Shown here: positions 18,418 to 20,596 of the stretch, piece after piece
Position numbering within the stretch: position 1 is the first letter of the stretch
Layout of the letters: the number at the start of each line of letters is the position of its first letter
Source: Acidimicrobiia bacterium
GTDB taxonomy: Bacteria; Actinomycetota; Acidimicrobiia; Acidimicrobiales; Acidimicrobilacustridaceae
Direction: 5' to 3'
DNA: 20,596 nucleotides
Assembly: GCA_018882825.1 (NCBI GenBank)
Contig: VERC01000006.1
Span: 1-20,596, forward strand
Made by a program: the position numbers and the translations under genes
The notes under the pieces: generated by a model
The model's input: only the letters and a program-made list of their open reading frames with translations
Told to the model about the DNA's origin: nothing
Database searches by the model: none

Positions 18418-19218
18418 TCAACGGATCTCGGGGGTGACCCGCACGCCGCTGGCGAAGAAGGCCTGACCCTCGGCCAGTGCCTCGGGTCGGTTGCCGATCT
18501 CCACCAGGTGATTGGCGGTGGCGATCGCCTGGGTCCGTGGCATGTTGCGTCGCGCCCACAGCGAACGCAGCGTTCCCTGCACGGCGATCTGCGGCAGGGA
18601 CGCGAGTCTGGTGGCGATCTCGAGTGTCCGGTCCAGTAGTCGCTCCCCGGGAACGACCTCGCTCACCATCCCCCAACCGAGCGCGGTCTGCGCCGAGATG
18701 CGCTCGAAGTTGCCCATCAGCGACATGCGCACCAACTCACCCCACGGCATCTGACCGAACATGAACATCGGCTCGAAGCACGCCGCCATGCCGTAGGTGG
18801 TGTGCGGGTCGAAGAACGTCGCATGGTCGGCGGCGATGATGAACTCGCATTCGCCCAGGGCGTAGAAGGCCCCGCCGCCGGCCATGCCGTTGACGGCGGC
18901 GATCACGGGCTTCCACAGGTCGGCCTGCTTGGGGCCGAGCTTGAGCATCGGATCGTCCATCATGAACGGCGAGTCGGGCTGGCGGTTGTCCATGGCGAAG
19001 TCACGGTCGATGCCGGTGCAGAACGCCTTGTCGCCGGCGCCGGTCAACACGACGACCTTCACCGAGTCGTCGTACCGCAACTCCGACCAGAGGTTCCACA
19101 ACTCGTCGACGAGCACCGCATCGGCCGAGTTGTACTTCTCGGGTCGGTTGAGCGTGATGACACCGACACCGTCGGTGACGTCGAACAGGAGCGTCTGGAA
19201 CGAGGAGGGAATGGCCAT
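18418..19218 (-). CDS. Crotonase-superfamily protein (annotated type: enoyl-CoA hydratase/isomerase)
   Basis: A 266-residue crotonase-fold protein. The CoA-binding/oxyanion segments are present: VVLTGAGDKAFCTGID (57-71) and AAVNGMAGGGAF (107-118). RISAQTALGWGMVSEVV follows later, as in classical hydratases. The two catalytic glutamates of rat mitochondrial hydratase (E144, E164) align, without gaps in my reading, with Y119 and H139 (FFDPHTTYGM). Plain hydration of enoyl-CoA is therefore unlikely. Related chemistries such as C-C bond hydrolysis, isomerisation or thioester hydrolysis are possible. ATG 19218 has no Shine-Dalgarno but has TAGTCT 6 nt upstream. It is divergent from a FadD3-like ligase across a palindromic operator, and the SGNH lipoprotein gene follows on the same strand. 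Confidence 0.85.
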   Translation of the reverse strand: MAIPSSFQTLLFDVTDGVGVITLNRPEKYNSADAVLVDELWNLWSELRYDDSVKVVVLTGAGDKAFCTGIDRDFAMDNRQPDSPFMMDDPMLKLGPKQADLWKPVIAAVNGMAGGGAFYALGECEFIIAADHATFFDPHTTYGMAACFEPMFMFGQMPWGELVRMSLMGNFERISAQTALGWGMVSEVVPGERLLDRTLEIATRLASLPQIAVQGTLRSLWARRNMPRTQAIATANHLVEIGNRPEALAEGQAFFASGVRVTPEIR

Positions 19219-19224
19219 CGGGGC

Positions 19225-19230
19225 AGACTA
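19225..19230 (-). promoter_or_regulatory. Predicted -10 element (TAGTCT) for the crotonase gene
   Basis: On the minus strand TAGTCT-N6-ATG predicts a leaderless transcript. The 12 bases ending in this hexamer (GGTCGGTAGTCT) are nearly identical to those at the opposing promoter (GGTCGGTAGTGT). The -35 is weak. Confidence 0.5.
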
Positions 19231-19258
19231 CCGACCGCTCCCGCGCGGCATGGTCGTG

Positions 19259-19277
19259 ATCTGACGCTCCGTCAGAT
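19259..19277. promoter_or_regulatory. 19-bp palindrome, candidate TetR-type operator for the divergent crotonase and acyl-CoA ligase genes
   Basis: ATCTGACG-CTC-CGTCAGAT has perfect 8-bp arms and a 3-bp centre. It lies in the 80-bp divergent gap and covers the predicted -35 (CTGACG, 19261-19266) of the ligase promoter. The size and arm layout are like operators of TetR-family repressors of fatty-acid and sterol catabolism, which respond to acyl-CoA. It does not match the KstR2 consensus I know (CAAG-N2-CTTG type). The regulator is not in the window. Confidence 0.65.
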
Positions 19278-19290
19278 AGGTCGGTAGTGT
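19261..19290 (+). promoter_or_regulatory. Predicted promoter of the acyl-CoA ligase gene (CTGACG-N18-TAGTGT)
   Basis: CTGACG (19261-19266) lies 18 bp before TAGTGT (19285-19290), and the ligase ATG follows after 8 nt. The mRNA would be leaderless or have one or two leading bases. No Shine-Dalgarno is present, which is consistent with this. The -35 is within the palindrome. Confidence 0.5.
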
Positions 19291-19298
19291 GCGCCTCC

Positions 19299-20596
19299 AT
19301 GCGAGCTGACGAGCAGTGGGGGACCATCGGTCGGCTGGTCCTGGCCGACGGGGACCGGTTCGGCGCCGTCGAGGCCCTGGTCGACGGCGAACGGCGTCTG
19401 GACTTCGCCCAACTGCGCGATGCGGTGGTCGGCGCCGCTCGGGCCCACATGGCCGCCGGGGTGGCGAAGGGCGATCGGGTGGCCATCTGGGCCCCCAACA
19501 TCGCCGAGTGGGTGGTGTCCGCCCTTGGCGCGGTGACCGCTGGTGCCGTTCTGGTGCCGCTCAACACCCGGTACAAGGGTGTCGAGGCGGCCGACATCAT
19601 CGACCGCAGCGGCGCGTCGGTGCTGCTGTGCGTCAACGGGTTCCTCGGCAACGACTACGTGGCGATGCTCGACGGACTCGAACTGCCGTCGCTGCGTCAC
19701 ATTGTCGTCCTGCGGGGTGAGGCGCCGGCCGGCACGACGTCGTGGGACGACTACCTGGCTGCCGGCGCCGACGTGACCGTTGCCGACGTGGAGGCCCGTG
19801 TGGCCTCCATCGGCCCCGATGATCTGTGCGATCTCGTGTTCACGTCGGGTACCACCGGCAAGCCCAAGGGCGTGATGGTCACCCATGCGCAGACACTGCG
19901 CGTGTTCGAGGTGTGGTCCGGTGTCGTCGGCCTCGGTGAGGGCGACCGGTACCTGATCGTCAATCCCTTCTTCCACACCTTCGGCTACAAGGCCGGGATC
20001 ATCGCCTGTCTCCTGCGCGGCGCCACCATGTTGCCCGAGCCGGTGTTCGACGTGGACCGTGTGCTCGATCGCATCGAGGCCGAACGCGTCTCGGTCCTGC
20101 CCGGACCGCCCACGTTGTTCCTGACCATCCTCGACTCACCCGATCGGGCCACTCGTGACCTCTCGTCGTTGCGGGTCGGTGTGACCGGTGCGGCCGCCAT
20201 TCCCGTGTCGATGATCGAGCGCATGCGCGACGACCTCGGGTTCTCCACCGTCATCACCGCCTACGGGCTGACCGAGGCCACCGGCACCGTCACCATGTGC
20301 CGGGCCGAGGACGATCCCGAGACCATCGCCCTCACCAGTGGTCGCGCCATCCCCGACACCGAGGTGCGCATCATCGACGAGGAGGGCAACGAGGTGACCC
20401 GCGGCGAACCCGGCGAGATCGTGTGCCGTGGCTACAACGTCATGCTCGGCTATCTCGACGACCCGGCGGCCACGGCCGAGACGATCGACGGCGACGGATG
20501 GCTGCACACCGGTGACGTCGGGGTGATGGACGAGCGGGGCTACGTGCGCATCACCGATCGCACCAAGGACATGTTCATCGTCGGCGGGTTCAACGC
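19299..20596 (+). CDS. AMP-forming acyl-CoA ligase, FadD3-like (3' end outside window)
   Basis: The first 432 codons plus two bases of an ANL-superfamily ligase; the gene runs off the right edge. It activates a carboxylic acid to its CoA thioester via an acyl-AMP. The P-loop motif TSGTTGKPKG is at 182-191, YGLTE at 322-326, and HTGD at 403-406. The hinge DRTKDMFIVGGFN closes the window, so the C-terminal domain with the catalytic Lys is not seen. Segments such as DRVAIWAPN, VPLNTRY, INPFFHTFGYKAGI (here VNPFFHTFGYKAGI) and TVTMCRAEDDPETIA resemble the mycobacterial HIP-CoA ligase FadD3 of steroid C/D-ring catabolism. The substrate assignment is inference by resemblance. No Shine-Dalgarno; the start is probably leaderless. 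Confidence 0.88.
   Translation, partial: MRADEQWGTIGRLVLADGDRFGAVEALVDGERRLDFAQLRDAVVGAARAHMAAGVAKGDRVAIWAPNIAEWVVSALGAVTAGAVLVPLNTRYKGVEAADIIDRSGASVLLCVNGFLGNDYVAMLDGLELPSLRHIVVLRGEAPAGTTSWDDYLAAGADVTVADVEARVASIGPDDLCDLVFTSGTTGKPKGVMVTHAQTLRVFEVWSGVVGLGEGDRYLIVNPFFHTFGYKAGIIACLLRGATMLPEPVFDVDRVLDRIEAERVSVLPGPPTLFLTILDSPDRATRDLSSLRVGVTGAAAIPVSMIERMRDDLGFSTVITAYGLTEATGTVTMCRAEDDPETIALTSGRAIPDTEVRIIDEEGNEVTRGEPGEIVCRGYNVMLGYLDDPAATAETIDGDGWLHTGDVGVMDERGYVRITDRTKDMFIVGGFN

Noticed and set aside
19299..20596. Complete steroid-degradation (KstR2-type) cluster at the right end.
   Set aside because: Only a FadD3-like ligase is present; the crotonase is not EchA20-like, the operator does not match KstR2, and no ipd or fadE genes are in the window.

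Overview
The window is high-G+C chromosomal DNA with strongly G/C-biased third codon positions, frequent GTG starts, -10 elements of the TAnnnT type and several apparently leaderless genes. Together with actinobacterial-type SerC, this points to an actinobacterium. An Acidimicrobiia-like (Ilumatobacter or marine) lineage is my best guess, but it is inference. There are no tRNA or rRNA genes, CRISPR arrays, insertion sequences or prophage genes. No stretch over 300 bp lacks a gene; the longest, 12933-13171, is a regulatory leader.

Layout. (1) 1-1894: branched-chain amino acid genes, with the 3' end of ilvB, then ilvN (ATGA overlap), an intercistronic hairpin, and ilvC. (2) 1960-2626, minus: a VapBC-type toxin-antitoxin pair with a perfect 18-bp palindrome just upstream. 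(3) 2814-5051: metY (O-acetylhomoserine sulfhydrylase) behind a promoter flanked by an inverted repeat, followed by an HSL-type esterase. (4) 5144-6863: two overlapping SDR genes, the second resembling the dehydrogenase domain of peroxisomal multifunctional enzyme type 2. (5) 6866-9269: serC (minus) and an aspartate-type aminotransferase (plus), divergent. An S9 serine peptidase directly abuts the aminotransferase. (6) 11376-14749: serA, then a leucine-rich leader peptide with an attenuator, then leuA. A DUF1643 gene and a small alpha/beta-hydrolase follow. (7) 16054-20596: accessory and lipid-type metabolism, with an SDR (minus) divergent from a SnoaL-like gene, an SGNH-hydrolase lipoprotein (minus), and a crotonase-family gene (minus) divergent from a FadD3-like acyl-CoA ligase. 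The ligase runs off the right edge.

How the genes fit together. ilvBNC supplies the 2-keto acid precursors of Val/Leu, and leuA commits 2-ketoisovalerate to leucine. SerA and SerC are steps 1 and 2 of serine synthesis. Serine and aspartate (aminotransferase) feed the sulfur amino acids, where MetY acts. The left two-thirds is therefore mostly an amino-acid biosynthesis region with peptidase, esterase and SDR genes interspersed. The right end looks like the edge of an acyl-CoA or steroid/isoprenoid-type catabolic region.

The most interesting signals are regulatory. They are a classical-looking leuA attenuator, a 19-bp TetR-like operator in the crotonase/ligase divergent promoter, the vapBC palindrome, an inverted repeat straddling the metY -35, and a repeated -10-N6-ATG geometry that suggests leaderless transcripts. 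I saw no clearly novel multi-gene defence or mobile system.
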